This document shows positions 1-10,002 of a stretch of DNA of 64,000 nucleotides, piece after piece. Numbering within the stretch: position 1 is the stretch's first letter; every line of letters begins with the position of its first letter. This DNA is from Buchnera aphidicola (Aphis aurantii). Lineage in GTDB: Bacteria > Pseudomonadota > Gammaproteobacteria > Enterobacterales > Enterobacteriaceae. The stretch covers positions 496,001 to 560,000 of the forward strand of contig NZ_CP135021.1 in the NCBI RefSeq assembly GCF_039388985.1, written 5' to 3'. The notes under the pieces were generated by a model. That model was given only the letters and a program-made list of their open reading frames with translations, was not told the DNA's origin and searched no databases. A program made the position numbers and the translations under genes.

Positions 1-1
1 A

Positions 2-781
2 ACGTTTCAAATGAAAGGTATTGATAATTATGGAAATGTTAAAATCACAGGATATTATACACCTGTAATAAAAGCTAGTAAAATAAAAAAAGATAATTTT
101 ATATATCCAATATATCGAACACCATCTACTTTAAACAAGTATCAAATTCTACCACAAAGAAAAGATATTTATAATGGCGTTTTAAAAAAAAAATATATTT
201 TAGCATATAGTAATTCTTTGATAGATAATTTTATTATGGAAATCCAAGGAAGTGGTTTCATAGACTATGGAAAAAAAAAATCATTAACTTTTTTCAGCTA
301 TTCAAAAAAAAATAATTGGCCATATACAAGTATAGGGAAAATATTGATAAAACGAGGCGAAATAAATAAATCAAATATATCCATGGAAAGTATTAAATAT
401 TGGTGTAATCACCACACTAATCGAGAAGTTCGACAATTACTCGAAGAAAATAAATCTTTTGTTTTTTTTGAAGAAACTAAAAAAAAAGAAGTATTTGGAT
501 CTAGCTCTGTACCATTAATAGAAAAATCAGCAATAGCTGTTGATCATTCTATTATTAAAAATGGAAGTATATTATTAGTACAAATACCTTTGCTTAACAG
601 CAAAGGTGTCTTTATTAATAAATATGAAATGAGACTATTAATTGCATTAGACGTTGGAGGTATGATAAAAGGGCAACATTTTGATTATTACCAAGGGATT
701 GGAAAACAAGCTGGTATGCAAGCAGGTTTTTACAATCACTACGGATATGCTTGGATATTAACAACAAATCTTATAAAATAA
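2..781 (+). CDS. mltA: MltA, membrane-bound lytic murein transglycosylase A (5' end outside window)
   Basis: MltA cleaves the beta-1,4 bond between MurNAc and GlcNAc in peptidoglycan, leaving 1,6-anhydro-MurNAc, and acts at the outer membrane. The open frame already reads through base 2, upstream of the first ATG (11), and E. coli MltA is about 365 aa. The N-terminal part with the lipoprotein signal therefore lies outside the window, and the ATG at 11 is internal. Family blocks seen here are TGYYTPV, the YSNSL-DNF stretch, the double-psi barrel segment ALDVGG, and GQHFDYYQG, whose Asp (about residue 225 from the ATG) is the family's catalytic acid. The 3' end is complete and ribH follows after 14 bp. 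The frame carries two runs of ten A (184-193 and 271-280), so slippage is possible. Identity is secure; only the start is missing. Confidence 0.93.
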   Translation, partial: TFQMKGIDNYGNVKITGYYTPVIKASKIKKDNFIYPIYRTPSTLNKYQILPQRKDIYNGVLKKKYILAYSNSLIDNFIMEIQGSGFIDYGKKKSLTFFSYSKKNNWPYTSIGKILIKRGEINKSNISMESIKYWCNHHTNREVRQLLEENKSFVFFEETKKKEVFGSSSVPLIEKSAIAVDHSIIKNGSILLVQIPLLNSKGVFINKYEMRLLIALDVGGMIKGQHFDYYQGIGKQAGMQAGFYNHYGYAWILTTNLIK

Positions 782-795
782 ACGAAAACTAAACA

Positions 796-1275
796 ATGAA
801 TATTATTCAATCAGGTATCACTAATCAAAAAGCATCAATTGCGATAATTGTTTCTAGATTCAATCAATTTATCAACAATACTTTATTATCTGGAGCATTA
901 GATACCTTAACAAGAATTGGACAAGTACAAGAAGAAAACATTTCAACGATATATGTTCCAGGAACTTATGAAATACCTTTAATAGCAAATTATATAGCAA
1001 AATATAAAAAATATAATGCTATTGTAGCAATAGGAACAGTAATTAAAGGTAGTACAGATCATTTTAAATACATTGCTAGTGAAACATATAATAATCTTTC
1101 TAAAATTAGTATAAAATATTTTATTCCAATCACATTAGGCATATTAACTACAAATAACTTAAAACAATCTATTGAAAGATCAGGTTTAAAAATGGGAAAC
1201 AAAGGATCTGAAGCTGCATTAGCAGCATTAGAAATGATTAATATCATGGAAAAATTAAAAATAAATAACAATTAA
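796..1275 (+). CDS. ribH: 6,7-dimethyl-8-ribityllumazine synthase
   Basis: Lumazine synthase (called ribE in E. coli nomenclature) condenses 5-amino-6-ribitylamino-uracil with dihydroxybutanone phosphate in the penultimate step of riboflavin synthesis. The 159 aa product matches the family length (156 in E. coli). It shows the VSRFN substrate loop near residue 19, the VPGTYEIP block, and GTVIKG-x-T-x-HF with the conserved catalytic His at about residue 89. It is followed almost immediately by thiL and then by the ribD pieces. This order differs from the E. coli ribD-ribE-nusB-thiL series, though the same four genes are clustered. Confidence 0.96.
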   Translation: MNIIQSGITNQKASIAIIVSRFNQFINNTLLSGALDTLTRIGQVQEENISTIYVPGTYEIPLIANYIAKYKKYNAIVAIGTVIKGSTDHFKYIASETYNNLSKISIKYFIPITLGILTTNNLKQSIERSGLKMGNKGSEAALAALEMINIMEKLKINNN

Positions 1276-1278
1276 ATC

Positions 1279-2250
1279 ATGAAATATAGTGAATTTGAAA
1301 TTATCTCTAATTTTTTTAATAAAAACCAAAAAACAGAAAAAAATCTTATTAAAGGTATCGGAGACGATTCTGCATTAATACAAATACCGAAACATAATAT
1401 TCTTGTAATAAGTACCGATACTTTGGTGGAAGGAACGCATTTTTTCAAAAATATAAATCCTAAAAATTTAGCATATAAAACAATTGCTGTAAATCTTAGT
1501 GATCTTGCTGCTATGGGTGCAACACCCAAGTGGATTACGTTATCTATTACTATGCCAAAACCAAATAATAAGTGGTTACAATGTTTTAGTGAAAAATTTT
1601 TTAAGATTTTAAATAAATATAAAATTGCCCTTATAGGGGGGGATACTAACCGTGGCCCTTTGAGTATTACGTTAAGTGTATACGGATTAATTCAAGGAAA
1701 GAAAGCATTATTAAGAGAAAATGCTAAAGAAGGAGACTTAATATACGTCACAGGATATCTTGGGGAAAGTGCTGCCGGTTTTTTTTTACTGCAAGAAAAA
1801 AAATATTTGATTAATAGAGACATAAGAAAATATTTCATTCAAAAACATCTTCATCCTATTCCACGTATTTCGGAAGGAATAATATTAAATAAATTTGCTA
1901 ATGCAGCGATAGATATATCAGATGGATTAATAGCTGATTTAGGTCATATATTAGAACGCAGTCAATGTGGAGCTGATATTGAACTAAATCAATTACCTAT
2001 TTCTAACAATTTAATTAAAAATTTCAAAGAAAAAAATTATTTGAATTGGATTTTATATTTCGGAGAAGACTATGAATTATGCTTTACAGTTTCTAAAAAA
2101 AATATTGAACAATTAAATTTAGCAATTAGACAACATTTAATTCATTGTAAACATATTGGATATGTGACCTCAAAAGAAAAAGGTTTTAACTTGCTTAAAA
2201 AAAATAAAAAAATTAATTTCACAAAAACTGGTTTTAATCATTTTAATTAA
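1279..2250 (+). CDS. thiL: Thiamine-monophosphate kinase ThiL
   Basis: ThiL phosphorylates thiamine monophosphate to the active cofactor thiamine pyrophosphate, using ATP. At 323 aa it matches the E. coli length (325). It carries the N-terminal GIGDDSA metal/ATP block, STDTLVEGTHF, NLSDLAAMGA, GGDTNRG and the later ISDGL and GEDYEL motifs. Only three bases separate it from the ribH stop, so the two are probably co-transcribed and perhaps translationally coupled. No thiamine synthesis gene is visible in this window, so the enzyme may act on imported thiamine compounds; that is inference. Confidence 0.96.
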   Translation: MKYSEFEIISNFFNKNQKTEKNLIKGIGDDSALIQIPKHNILVISTDTLVEGTHFFKNINPKNLAYKTIAVNLSDLAAMGATPKWITLSITMPKPNNKWLQCFSEKFFKILNKYKIALIGGDTNRGPLSITLSVYGLIQGKKALLRENAKEGDLIYVTGYLGESAAGFFLLQEKKYLINRDIRKYFIQKHLHPIPRISEGIILNKFANAAIDISDGLIADLGHILERSQCGADIELNQLPISNNLIKNFKEKNYLNWILYFGEDYELCFTVSKKNIEQLNLAIRQHLIHCKHIGYVTSKEKGFNLLKKNKKINFTKTGFNHFN

Positions 2251-2276
2251 AAAATTTTTAAACATTCTGGTATAAT

Positions 2277-2720
2277 ATGAAAAATATATCTTATATGAAA
2301 AGAGCAATACAACTAAGTAAATTGGGAGAGTTTACAACTGCTCCAAACCCTAATGTTGGATGCGTAATAGTAAACAACAATCATATTGTTGGAGAAGGGT
2401 GGCATAAAAAATATGGAGATAATCATGCTGAAATTAATGCGTTAAACATGGCAGGTAAAAAAGCTAAAGGAGGAACGGCATATATTACATTAGAGCCATG
2501 TAATCATTTTGGAAAAACTCCACCATGCTGCAAAGCATTAGTGAACTCTGGAATAACTCATGTAATAATATCAAGTTTAGATCCTAATCCTAAAGTTTCT
2601 GGTAAAGGAATTATTTATCTCAGAAACCATGGTGTTTTTGTAGAAATAGGTATGTTATCAAACGAATCTAAAAAATCTAATAAAGGTTTTTTTAAACGAA
2701 TGAAAACTGGTTTCCCATGA
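2277..2720 (+). CDS. ribD1: RibD N-terminal half: diaminohydroxyphosphoribosylaminopyrimidine deaminase
   Basis: This is the deaminase domain of the bifunctional riboflavin enzyme RibD, 147 aa. The zinc-dependent cytidine-deaminase signature is intact: HAE at residues 50-52, then PC with Cys75, and Cys84. PNPNVGCV matches the family N-terminus. The frame ends at a TGA (2718-2720) exactly where the RibD reductase domain should begin. The same frame stays open after the stop and encodes IQLKLA and then the reductase. Compared with E. coli RibD, where the residue here is aromatic, this looks like a one-codon change, not a real domain boundary. From memory, Buchnera annotations list separate ribD1 and ribD2 genes. 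Confidence 0.93.
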   Translation: MKNISYMKRAIQLSKLGEFTTAPNPNVGCVIVNNNHIVGEGWHKKYGDNHAEINALNMAGKKAKGGTAYITLEPCNHFGKTPPCCKALVNSGITHVIISSLDPNPKVSGKGIIYLRNHGVFVEIGMLSNESKKSNKGFFKRMKTGFP

Positions 2721-2738
2721 ATTCAACTTAAATTAGCA

Positions 2739-3407
2739 ATGTCAGTAGATGGAAGAATTGCTATGAAAAGTGGAGAAAGTAAATGGATTACTTCTAAATA
2801 TTCACGCCAAGATGTTCAAATGTTTCGAGCAAAAAGTTCAGCAATTTTGAGTACTAGCAAGACAATTATACATGACCATGCACGATTAACTGTCAGAAAA
2901 CAAGAATTTAGCAAAAAAATATTATCTAAATTTCCTGAAAAAGACTTTATACATCCATACAGAATTATTGTAGATAGTAAAAATAAAATAAAAAAATCAC
3001 ATAAAATAATGCATACAAAAGAAAAAATCTTATTAATCAGATTAAAACGAGACAATGAAATATGGCCAGAAAATGTTAAACAAATTATAATAAAACCATA
3101 TAAAAATAAAGTTGATATTATGTCTATGTTTAAATTTCTAGGAAATTTAGAAATCAATAACATATGGATAGAAGCTGGAAGTAGTTTAGCTGGTTCATTA
3201 TTAAAAATGAAAATAATAGATGAAATTGTTTTATATATTGCTCCTAAAACATTAGGTCATGAAGGAAAACCATTATTTTTTTTAAAAAATAGTTTTAAAT
3301 TATTCGAATGTATTAAATTTAATTTTTTAGATCTTAAAAAAATAGGACCAGATATAAGATTGATTCTAGAACCTCAAGAAAAAATAAAAATTAGGAAAAC
3401 TTTATGA
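2739..3407 (+). CDS. ribD2: RibD C-terminal half: 5-amino-6-(5-phosphoribosylamino)uracil reductase
   Basis: This is the NADPH-dependent reductase domain of RibD, 222 aa from the first ATG. It opens with MSVDGRIAM and GESKWITS, the family's substrate and cofactor region, and contains the ARLTVR and [12 protein letters not shown] blocks. It is in the same frame as ribD1. The six codons between the TGA and this ATG (IQLKLA) match the first strand of the reductase fold, so starting at 2739 would trim that strand. No convincing Shine-Dalgarno sequence precedes the ATG. Production may depend on stop-codon readthrough, reinitiation or a non-standard start. Its last four bases overlap nusB. Confidence 0.9.
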   Translation: MSVDGRIAMKSGESKWITSKYSRQDVQMFRAKSSAILSTSKTIIHDHARLTVRKQEFSKKILSKFPEKDFIHPYRIIVDSKNKIKKSHKIMHTKEKILLIRLKRDNEIWPENVKQIIIKPYKNKVDIMSMFKFLGNLEINNIWIEAGSSLAGSLLKMKIIDEIVLYIAPKTLGHEGKPLFFLKNSFKLFECIKFNFLDLKKIGPDIRLILEPQEKIKIRKTL

Positions 3408-3826
3408 TAAACCCAAATTTTAGAAGAAAAGCTCGTGCTTGCGCTTTACAAATGCTTTATTCCTGGGAAATCTCTAAAAATAATATCCAAGATAATACAG
3501 TGGAATTTTTAAAAGAAAAAAATCAACGAAATATTGATTTAGAATATTTTTATGATCTAATTTTAGGAATAACAAATAACTGCGAAAATATCGATAATTT
3601 AATGAAGCCATATTTGTCTCGTTCACTTAAAAAGCTAGGGCAAGTAGAAAAAGCAATTCTTAGAATTTCATTTTATGAACTATATACAAGAAATGATATA
3701 CCTTATAAAGTTTCTATTAACGAAGGTATTGAATTAGCTAAATTATTTGGATCAGAAGATAGTCATAAATTTATTAATGGTGTTTTAGATAAAGCTGCAT
3801 TAAAAATAATAAAAGAAAAAAAATAA
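3404..3826 (+). CDS. nusB: Transcription antitermination factor NusB
   Basis: NusB binds boxA RNA together with ribosomal protein S10 and supports antitermination during rRNA transcription. The 140 aa product matches the family (139 in E. coli). It has the basic N-terminal helix [13 protein letters not shown], the YF--L--GI segment and the C-terminal block [10 protein letters not shown]. Its ATG overlaps the ribD2 stop as ATGA, which indicates translational coupling. It is the last gene of the leftward cluster and converges on dxs. Confidence 0.96.
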   Translation: MINPNFRRKARACALQMLYSWEISKNNIQDNTVEFLKEKNQRNIDLEYFYDLILGITNNCENIDNLMKPYLSRSLKKLGQVEKAILRISFYELYTRNDIPYKVSINEGIELAKLFGSEDSHKFINGVLDKAALKIIKEKK

Positions 3827-3879
3827 TATTATTTTAATTTTATAAAAAACTAAATAACCAATAAAAAATATCTAAATAT

Positions 3880-5658
3880 TTAATAAGATGATACCCAAGA
3901 AAAAATTTTCTCTTCAATTCCTTCAGCATCTAATTTATAATCATGTCTAATTTCTTCTTGACTGCCTTGAGAAATAAATGCATCTGGTAGACCAATATTT
4001 AATACGGGAATCAAAATTTTTTTTATCATAATAAATTCGTTCACCGAGCTCCCAGCGCCACCTGATATAATTCCTTCTTCAATAGTAACGAAAAATTTAC
4101 ATGTAGCAGACAACTTAATAATTATCTTTGTATCCAATGGTTTTACAAATCGCATATCAACTAATGTAGCATTTAAATTATTTGCTACCGATAAAGCAGC
4201 TTTTAATAAAGTACCAAAATTTAAAATTGCTATATTACGACCTATTCTCTTTAAAATAGATTGACCTAATGGTACTATTTGCATTGGCATTAATGGTTCT
4301 CCAGTTCCTTTTCCTTTAGGATATCTTACTACAGTAGGTCCTTTTTTATACATATATGCAGTATATAACATTTGTCTGCATTCATTTTCATTGCTTGGAG
4401 TCATAATTACAAGACCAGGAATACATCTTAAATAGGCTAAATCAAATGCACCTTGATGTGTCGGCCCGTCATTACCTACTATTCCACCTCTATCAACAGC
4501 AAATAAAACAGATAACTTTTGAAGTGCCACATCATGTATAATTTGATCATAAGCACGTTGTAAAAAAGTAGAATAAATAGAAACTACTGGATTATATCCT
4601 GCAGCGGCCAATCCAGCAGCAAAAGTAACTGCGTGTTGTTCAGCAATAGCAACATCAAAATATTGCTTAGGAAATAAACGAGAAAATTTCAGCATTCCAG
4701 AACCTGTGCACATTGCAGGTGTAATGGCTACCAGTTTTTTATCAATATTTGCGATTTCACATAACCAAGAACCAAATACTTCTGAATAAGTAAGAATTTT
4801 ATTAGAAGATGAAACATTATTATACGGAACTGTATGCCATTTAATCGGGTCTAATTCTGCTGGAAGATAACCTTTTCCTTTTTTTGTCAATAAATGTAGT
4901 AAACAACTTCCTTTTCTATATTTTATATCCTTTAAAAGATGAATTAAATTAAAAATATTATGCCCATCAAAAGGTCCTAAATATCGAAAAGATAAATTTT
5001 CAAAAAATGAACTTTTTAATATATGATTATATTGAATACTTTTTAAATATTTTAAATGTTTATTTAAAGCTCCTATATTTTTAGAAATAGACATTTCATT
5101 ATCATTTAATACAACTAATAAATCAGATTGTACTTCGCCTGCATGATTCATGGCTTCAAATGCTATACCAGCAGTAATGGCTCCATCACCAATAACACAA
5201 ATAGTTTTTCTATTTTTTCCTTCTTTTTGAGCTGCAATAGACAATCCTAAACCTGCACTAATTGAAGTAGAAGAGTGACCTGAGCCGAATGTATCATATT
5301 GACTTTCTTCACGAAAAGGAAATGGATGTAAACCATTTTTTTTTCTAATACTTACAATTTTTTTTGCTCTTCCAGTCAAAATTTTATGAGGATAAGCTTG
5401 ATGTCCAATATCCCATAACAAATTATCAAATGGTGTATTATATACATAATGCAAAGCAACTGTAATTTCCACTACACCTAATCCAGATGCAAAATGCCCT
5501 TCAGTAATTAAAATTATATCTAATAAGTATTTTCGTAATTCTAAACAAAGTTGAGGCAATTTATTAATTGGTAAATATCTTAAATTTTTAACTGAAGTAG
5601 CTAAAGATAAAATCGGATATTTTTTCATATCAAAATTCATTAGAAACTCATTGTTCAA
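3880..5658 (-). CDS. dxs: 1-deoxy-D-xylulose-5-phosphate synthase, with internal deletion
   Basis: Dxs condenses pyruvate and glyceraldehyde-3-phosphate to DXP, the first step of the MEP isoprenoid pathway and a source for thiamine and pyridoxal. The thiamine-diphosphate motif GDG...N is present (GDGAITAG at 157-164, EAMN at 168-171), as are the conserved His86 in [10 protein letters not shown] and the catalytic Glu in the [13 protein letters not shown] block. The protein is 592 aa against 620 in E. coli. The difference is concentrated between about residues 203 and 228, where some 30 residues of the linker between the TPP domain and GPxDGH are absent. The gene starts two bases from the ispA stop, so dxs and ispA form an operon. 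Confidence 0.96.
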   Translation of the reverse strand: MNNEFLMNFDMKKYPILSLATSVKNLRYLPINKLPQLCLELRKYLLDIILITEGHFASGLGVVEITVALHYVYNTPFDNLLWDIGHQAYPHKILTGRAKKIVSIRKKNGLHPFPFREESQYDTFGSGHSSTSISAGLGLSIAAQKEGKNRKTICVIGDGAITAGIAFEAMNHAGEVQSDLLVVLNDNEMSISKNIGALNKHLKYLKSIQYNHILKSSFFENLSFRYLGPFDGHNIFNLIHLLKDIKYRKGSCLLHLLTKKGKGYLPAELDPIKWHTVPYNNVSSSNKILTYSEVFGSWLCEIANIDKKLVAITPAMCTGSGMLKFSRLFPKQYFDVAIAEQHAVTFAAGLAAAGYNPVVSIYSTFLQRAYDQIIHDVALQKLSVLFAVDRGGIVGNDGPTHQGAFDLAYLRCIPGLVIMTPSNENECRQMLYTAYMYKKGPTVVRYPKGKGTGEPLMPMQIVPLGQSILKRIGRNIAILNFGTLLKAALSVANNLNATLVDMRFVKPLDTKIIIKLSATCKFFVTIEEGIISGGAGSSVNEFIMIKKILIPVLNIGLPDAFISQGSQEEIRHDYKLDAEGIEEKIFSWVSSY

Positions 5659-5659
5659 T

Positions 5660-6544
5660 TCATTTTAAACGTTGGATTATAAAATTTATTAAAAATTCTA
5701 ATTTATTAATAATAAAACACTCTTTTTTAAATAACTCTAAAATAGATAATGCTTCTTCATGTAATAAATTGATTTTTTTCTGAGATTTTTCGATACCTAT
5801 TAAATATGGGTATGTATTATAAATACTGTTATTATTTTTACTCTTTTTAATATCACTCTGATAATCAAAAACATCATCTTGAATTTGAAATGCTAAACCT
5901 ACAGAAATAGCAAGACGATCTAAAAGCAAAAAAATTTTTTTAGAAAAAAAATTTGAAGAAAAATATGACAATCGAACAGATGATCTAATTAAAAATGCAG
6001 TTTTATATAAATTGATTTTTTCTAATTCAGTAATATTCAATTCTTTTGTATCTTTTTGTAAATCTAATGTTTGTCCAATACACATTCCTTTAGATCCAAT
6101 AGAATTGGATAATTCAGAAATAATTTTTATACGTTTTTGGTAAGAAATACCAGGCATAGGGTCTGTCGATAAAACATTAAATGCCAAACTTTGAAGTGCA
6201 TCCCCAGCAAGTAGAGCAAAACTTTCACCGTATTTTATATGACAAGACAAATTTCCTCTTCGAAAATAATCATTATCCATACATGGTAAATCATCATGAA
6301 TTAAAGAATAAGCATGAATTAATTCAATAGCAATAGATATTGCATCTAATGCAACAATGTCCACTTTCAACATTTCACCAACAATATACACTAAACATGC
6401 ACGTAATCTTTTGCCCCCTGTCAATACTCCATATTTCATAGATTTTATAAGAATTGAATTTTGAAAAGGTAAATTATTTAATTTATCGAATAGTTTTTGA
6501 TTTATGCGATATTGATAAAACTCATAAAAATTAGTTAAATTCAC
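5660..6544 (-). CDS. ispA: Farnesyl diphosphate synthase (geranyltranstransferase)
   Basis: IspA adds isopentenyl diphosphate units to dimethylallyl and geranyl diphosphate to make farnesyl diphosphate, the precursor of undecaprenyl and quinone tails and of heme O made by CyoE. The 294 aa protein has both aspartate-rich motifs of short-chain prenyl synthases: DDLPCMD at residues 84-90 and DDVFD at 223-227. The GGKRLR block is near residue 43. It lies directly upstream of dxs, as in E. coli, but xseB, which precedes ispA in E. coli, is missing. Confidence 0.96.
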   Translation of the reverse strand: MNLTNFYEFYQYRINQKLFDKLNNLPFQNSILIKSMKYGVLTGGKRLRACLVYIVGEMLKVDIVALDAISIAIELIHAYSLIHDDLPCMDNDYFRRGNLSCHIKYGESFALLAGDALQSLAFNVLSTDPMPGISYQKRIKIISELSNSIGSKGMCIGQTLDLQKDTKELNITELEKINLYKTAFLIRSSVRLSYFSSNFFSKKIFLLLDRLAISVGLAFQIQDDVFDYQSDIKKSKNNNSIYNTYPYLIGIEKSQKKINLLHEEALSILELFKKECFIINKLEFLINFIIQRLK

Positions 6545-6604
6545 ATTGCAATACCTAAAATAAAAAAATTAATATAAAATTTTTTTAATTATACTATATA
6601 AATA

Positions 6605-7795
6605 TTATTTTTTACAAAAACAATTAAGAATAAACCAAATAAATACCAAATACATTTCAAATAAAAAAATTTGTGAAATATTTAAATAAGTATATAACCA
6701 TCCATTAATGATTCCTCCTAAAGATATCCCTAAATATTGGCTAACAGAATAAATACTCATAATACTACCTTTAAAATTATAAATAGATATTTTTTTACTT
6801 AAATATGTGGGAAGAAATACTTCTAATATATTAAAGGCAATAAAAAATATTTGTAAAGCTATTATTAAAGAGACTAAGTGAGAATATAATAATAAAAAAA
6901 GCAATGATGATAAAAAAATTAAAATAATACATAATTCAATAATATTTTTTAAACAAAAATAAAATTTTTTATAAAACACTATAAAATATAAAACAAAAAA
7001 AGAAAACATTATTGTAACTAAATAAATTATCCAGTGATAATTTAATATAATTCCAGAAACTTCTAATTGATGGGGTATAATTAAAAAATGCATTGTTAAT
7101 AAAAAATGCAAAAAAAATATACCTAAATAAAATCTACAAAAATTTTTATTAAAAAAATATTTAATATTTTTTAAATTCAATAATTCTATTTCTTTTTTAA
7201 AAATTTTTTTTATACTCGCTTTATTGTTAAGGGAAGGAATCATAAAAAAAACAACAAAAATACAAACAATTGAAAATATAGAAGAAAACCAAAAAATAAA
7301 AGAAAAACTAAATTTTTTAATAACTAACGAACCTAAAACAATAGAAATCAAAAAAGAAATAGCAAAACTGATACCTATAGCTGCAGTAGATTTAACACGA
7401 TTTTCCTTACGAATTAAATCAGATAATAATGCCATAGATACACCAGAAATAGCGCCAGAACCTTGTATAAACCTTCCAATAATTAGTCCTGAAATAGAAT
7501 TTGTATTAGCAGCTATTATACTTCCAATAAAAAAAACAAAAAGACCAAAGATAATTATTTCTTTTCTACCAAACTTATCAGATAACAAACCAAATGGAAT
7601 TTGAAATATCATTTGAGCAACAGCATAAGCACTAACAGATAATCCAATTAAAAATTTATTACCCCCATCTAAATATAAGCCATATTTACTCAATACCGGA
7701 AGCATAGAAAATACACCCAGCATACGTAATAAAAAAACAATACAAAAACTCAATGTAACTTGTAATTCAAAAAAATTCATTTTATAATTTTTCAT
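6605..7795 (-). CDS. yajR: Major facilitator superfamily transporter, YajR type
   Basis: This is an inner-membrane MFS carrier of 396 aa with about twelve hydrophobic segments. The first intracellular loop has the MFS motif A, GLLSDKFGRKE (about residues 72-82). The RFIQGSGAISG stretch follows in the fifth helix. The position beside the cyo operon matches E. coli yajR. E. coli YajR is about 454 aa and has a soluble C-terminal YAM domain; here the protein ends just after the twelfth helix, so that domain appears lost. The substrate is unknown. Assignment to yajR rests on the fold and the location. Confidence 0.85.
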   Translation of the reverse strand: MKNYKMNFFELQVTLSFCIVFLLRMLGVFSMLPVLSKYGLYLDGGNKFLIGLSVSAYAVAQMIFQIPFGLLSDKFGRKEIIIFGLFVFFIGSIIAANTNSISGLIIGRFIQGSGAISGVSMALLSDLIRKENRVKSTAAIGISFAISFLISIVLGSLVIKKFSFSFIFWFSSIFSIVCIFVVFFMIPSLNNKASIKKIFKKEIELLNLKNIKYFFNKNFCRFYLGIFFLHFLLTMHFLIIPHQLEVSGIILNYHWIIYLVTIMFSFFVLYFIVFYKKFYFCLKNIIELCIILIFLSSLLFLLLYSHLVSLIIALQIFFIAFNILEVFLPTYLSKKISIYNFKGSIMSIYSVSQYLGISLGGIINGWLYTYLNISQIFLFEMYLVFIWFILNCFCKK

Positions 7796-7839
7796 ATTAT
7801 ACTCAATATTTTTAAAAAAACTTTATACTATAAAAAATT

Positions 7840-8187
7840 ATGTTATCAATAAAAAATACTAAACCATCTCTCACTTATGAAAAAATAGAAAAAGATTTAG
7901 AAGGTTATTTAAAAAACAATAAAGATTGGAATATTAAATTAGCCGAAGAAATTGCAAAAAAAGAAAAAATAATACTCACAGATAAACACTGGGAAATAAT
8001 ATATTTTATAAGAAAATTTTATTTCGACTATAATATTACACCATCAATGCGAATGCTAATCAATGGGATTAGAAAAGAAATTGGAAAAAAAATTCATAGC
8101 GTTTATTTGTTTCAATTATTTCCTAAAGGTCCAGCAAAGCAAGCTAGTAAAATAGCTGGAATACCGAAACCTTCAAAATGTTTATAA
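7840..8187 (+). CDS. tusE: Sulfurtransferase TusE (DsrC/TusE family)
   Basis: TusE is the last carrier of the sulfur relay that thiolates the wobble uridine of tRNAs (mnm5s2U34). It takes persulfide from TusBCD and works with MnmA. The 115 aa protein has the DKHWEII--IR-FY core and the C-terminal arm ending PKPSKCL. The penultimate Cys114 is the family's transfer cysteine. It stands alone between two leftward genes: divergent from yajR (44 bp) and convergent with cyoE (6 bp). Its partners tusBCD are at 59249-60316. Confidence 0.94.
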   Translation: MLSIKNTKPSLTYEKIEKDLEGYLKNNKDWNIKLAEEIAKKEKIILTDKHWEIIYFIRKFYFDYNITPSMRMLINGIRKEIGKKIHSVYLFQLFPKGPAKQASKIAGIPKPSKCL

Positions 8188-8193
8188 AAAATA

Positions 8194-9045
8194 TTAATAT
8201 TTAAAATCAATTGAAATTAATATATTAAAAAATACAATTATTATAATAGATAAATAAAATAGTTTTTTAGATAACTTAAAATTATCTTTTTCTTTTATAT
8301 TTAAGTATGATATATACAACCAATAAAAATTTAAAATTGAAATAAAAAAAAGAAAAAAATAACCTAGATAACCTAAAAATGTTAATAAAAAACTAGATAA
8401 AGTAAAACAGATGATATAATAAAAAATATGTTTTTTTGTTTTTAAAACACCCTTTACAACAGAAAAAACAGATAAATTTGCATTTTTGTAGTCTTTTAGA
8501 TAAACAATAGAAATAGCATAAAAATGAGACATTTGCCAAAATATTAAAGTAATAAATAAAATAATACAAAATGAACTAATATTATTATTAACAGCAGAAA
8601 AACCAATTACAGATGGTATTGAACCTGAAAAACTACCAAAAAAAGTAGAATATATCGATGTTCTTTTTAAAAAAGTATAAATAAAAACATAAATAATAAA
8701 TCCAATGAGTGCTAAAAACATTGATAAAAAATTTACTAAAAAACCTAATATACATATACCTAAAATACCTATAATAATTCCAAAAATATAACCTGATATA
8801 GGTTTAATTAGTTTTTTAACTAAAACTCTATTTTGAGTTCGGCACATTTTACAATCAATTTTTATATCAATTAAATTATTAAAAACACAACTAGCAGCAA
8901 TTACTAAAGATGTTCCTAGAATAGTAGATATAAATAAAAAAAAATTAAAAGAAAAACGAGACGAGAATAAAAAACTACCTATAGTTAAAATGACATTTCC
9001 TAAAATAATACGAGGTTTAATTATTTCTAAATAATATCTCAACAT
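8194..9045 (-). CDS. cyoE: Protoheme IX farnesyltransferase (heme O synthase) CyoE
   Basis: CyoE attaches farnesyl to heme B to make heme O, needed by the bo oxidase encoded just upstream. It is a UbiA-family membrane prenyltransferase of 283 aa with several hydrophobic helices. The first aspartate-rich motif NNLIDIKID (D60, D64) is followed by the basic RTQNRVLV stretch. The position as last gene of the cyoABCDE operon is the E. coli arrangement. The farnesyl donor would come from IspA, also in this window. Confidence 0.95.
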   Translation of the reverse strand: MLRYYLEIIKPRIILGNVILTIGSFLFSSRFSFNFFLFISTILGTSLVIAASCVFNNLIDIKIDCKMCRTQNRVLVKKLIKPISGYIFGIIIGILGICILGFLVNFLSMFLALIGFIIYVFIYTFLKRTSIYSTFFGSFSGSIPSVIGFSAVNNNISSFCIILFITLIFWQMSHFYAISIVYLKDYKNANLSVFSVVKGVLKTKKHIFYYIICFTLSSFLLTFLGYLGYFFLFFISILNFYWLYISYLNIKEKDNFKLSKKLFYLSIIIIVFFNILISIDFKY

Positions 9046-9070
9046 ATAAATAAATATATTTTTAATAATT

Positions 9071-9394
9071 TTATATCATCATAACATGATGTTTTAAATT
9101 AAACATAATCCATATAGAACCAAATATAACAATAAATATAATAATCAAAATAAATAATAGCGATGTTAAATACCAATTCTTCTTTTTCATGCTATTCAAA
9201 TGTAAAAAATAGACAAAATGTATGACAATTTGAATAAAAGCACATAATAAAATTATTAATTTATTTGTTAAATGTGGTAAAAAATTATTTTTTGAAATGA
9301 AAAATGGAACTATCGTTAATAATATAGAGAGTAAAAAACTATATATATAAGATTGTACTTTTTTGTCCAAATAAAATTTAAAACATTTATGCAT
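9071..9394 (-). CDS. cyoD: Cytochrome bo ubiquinol oxidase subunit IV
   Basis: Small integral membrane subunit of the cytochrome bo complex, 107 aa with three hydrophobic helices. The central helix carries the subunit IV pattern [13 protein letters not shown]. It assists assembly of the copper site in subunit I in E. coli. It sits 5 bp downstream of cyoC. Sequence conservation is modest, so identity rests on the topology, this pattern and the operon position. Confidence 0.93.
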   Translation of the reverse strand: MHKCFKFYLDKKVQSYIYSFLLSILLTIVPFFISKNNFLPHLTNKLIILLCAFIQIVIHFVYFLHLNSMKKKNWYLTSLLFILIIIFIVIFGSIWIMFNLKHHVMMI

Positions 9395-9399
9395 TTACA

Positions 9400-10002
9400 T
9401 TACTCCATATTTAAATAAACAAAAGTAAAAATACAAATCCATATGATATCTAAAAAATGCCAAAATAAACTAAAACACAATATTCTAGTTTGAATAGTAT
9501 GAGTTAATCCTAATTTAAAAATCTGATAAATGATTGATAATATAAAAATTAAACCAAAAATAATATGAATACCATGTGTACCTATAATTGTAAAAAAAAT
9601 AGAAAAAAAAGCATGTTTATCAGGGGTATAATTTTCTATAAATAAATCATAAAATTCATTACCTTCCATTATCAAAAACACTATACCTAAAAAAAAAGTA
9701 AATATAAAATAAAAATAAACCATTTTTATATTTTTTTTATCTTGTGCTATAGTTAGCATAGCACATGTTAACGAGCTTAATAATAAAATACATGTTTCAA
9801 AAAAAATAGAAGATAAATGAAAAATTTTATGATTAATAAAATTAACAGGTAAATTATTAAAAATAATTGCATATACGGCAAATAAAACAGCAAACATAAC
9901 GCAATCACTCATTAAATATATCCACAATCCAAATAATTTATTACTTTGTACATGATCATCTTTGCAGGAATATGGAATTTTATTTGTTATTTTTTTTATC
10001 AT
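9400..10002 (-). CDS. cyoC: Cytochrome bo ubiquinol oxidase subunit III
   Basis: Subunit III of the heme-copper quinol oxidase, 200 aa (204 in E. coli), with five predicted membrane helices. Family features include [16 protein letters not shown] in the first helix and the [11 protein letters not shown] and WHFLDIIWI segments in the later ones. The gene overlaps the end of cyoB by 4 bp (ATGA), which implies coupled translation. Confidence 0.96.
   Translation of the reverse strand: MIKKITNKIPYSCKDDHVQSNKLFGLWIYLMSDCVMFAVLFAVYAIIFNNLPVNFINHKIFHLSSIFFETCILLLSSLTCAMLTIAQDKKNIKMVYFYFIFTFFLGIVFLIMEGNEFYDLFIENYTPDKHAFFSIFFTIIGTHGIHIIFGLIFILSIIYQIFKLGLTHTIQTRILCFSLFWHFLDIIWICIFTFVYLNME

Noticed and set aside
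2267-2276. TGGTATAAT extended -10 element immediately before the ribD1 ATG
   Set aside because: It would place the transcription start inside the gene. A similar string before rpsJ and the AT content suggest coincidence.
7224-7604. 126-codon plus-strand frame
   Set aside because: Antisense shadow of yajR; no family resemblance and the minus-strand gene is clear.
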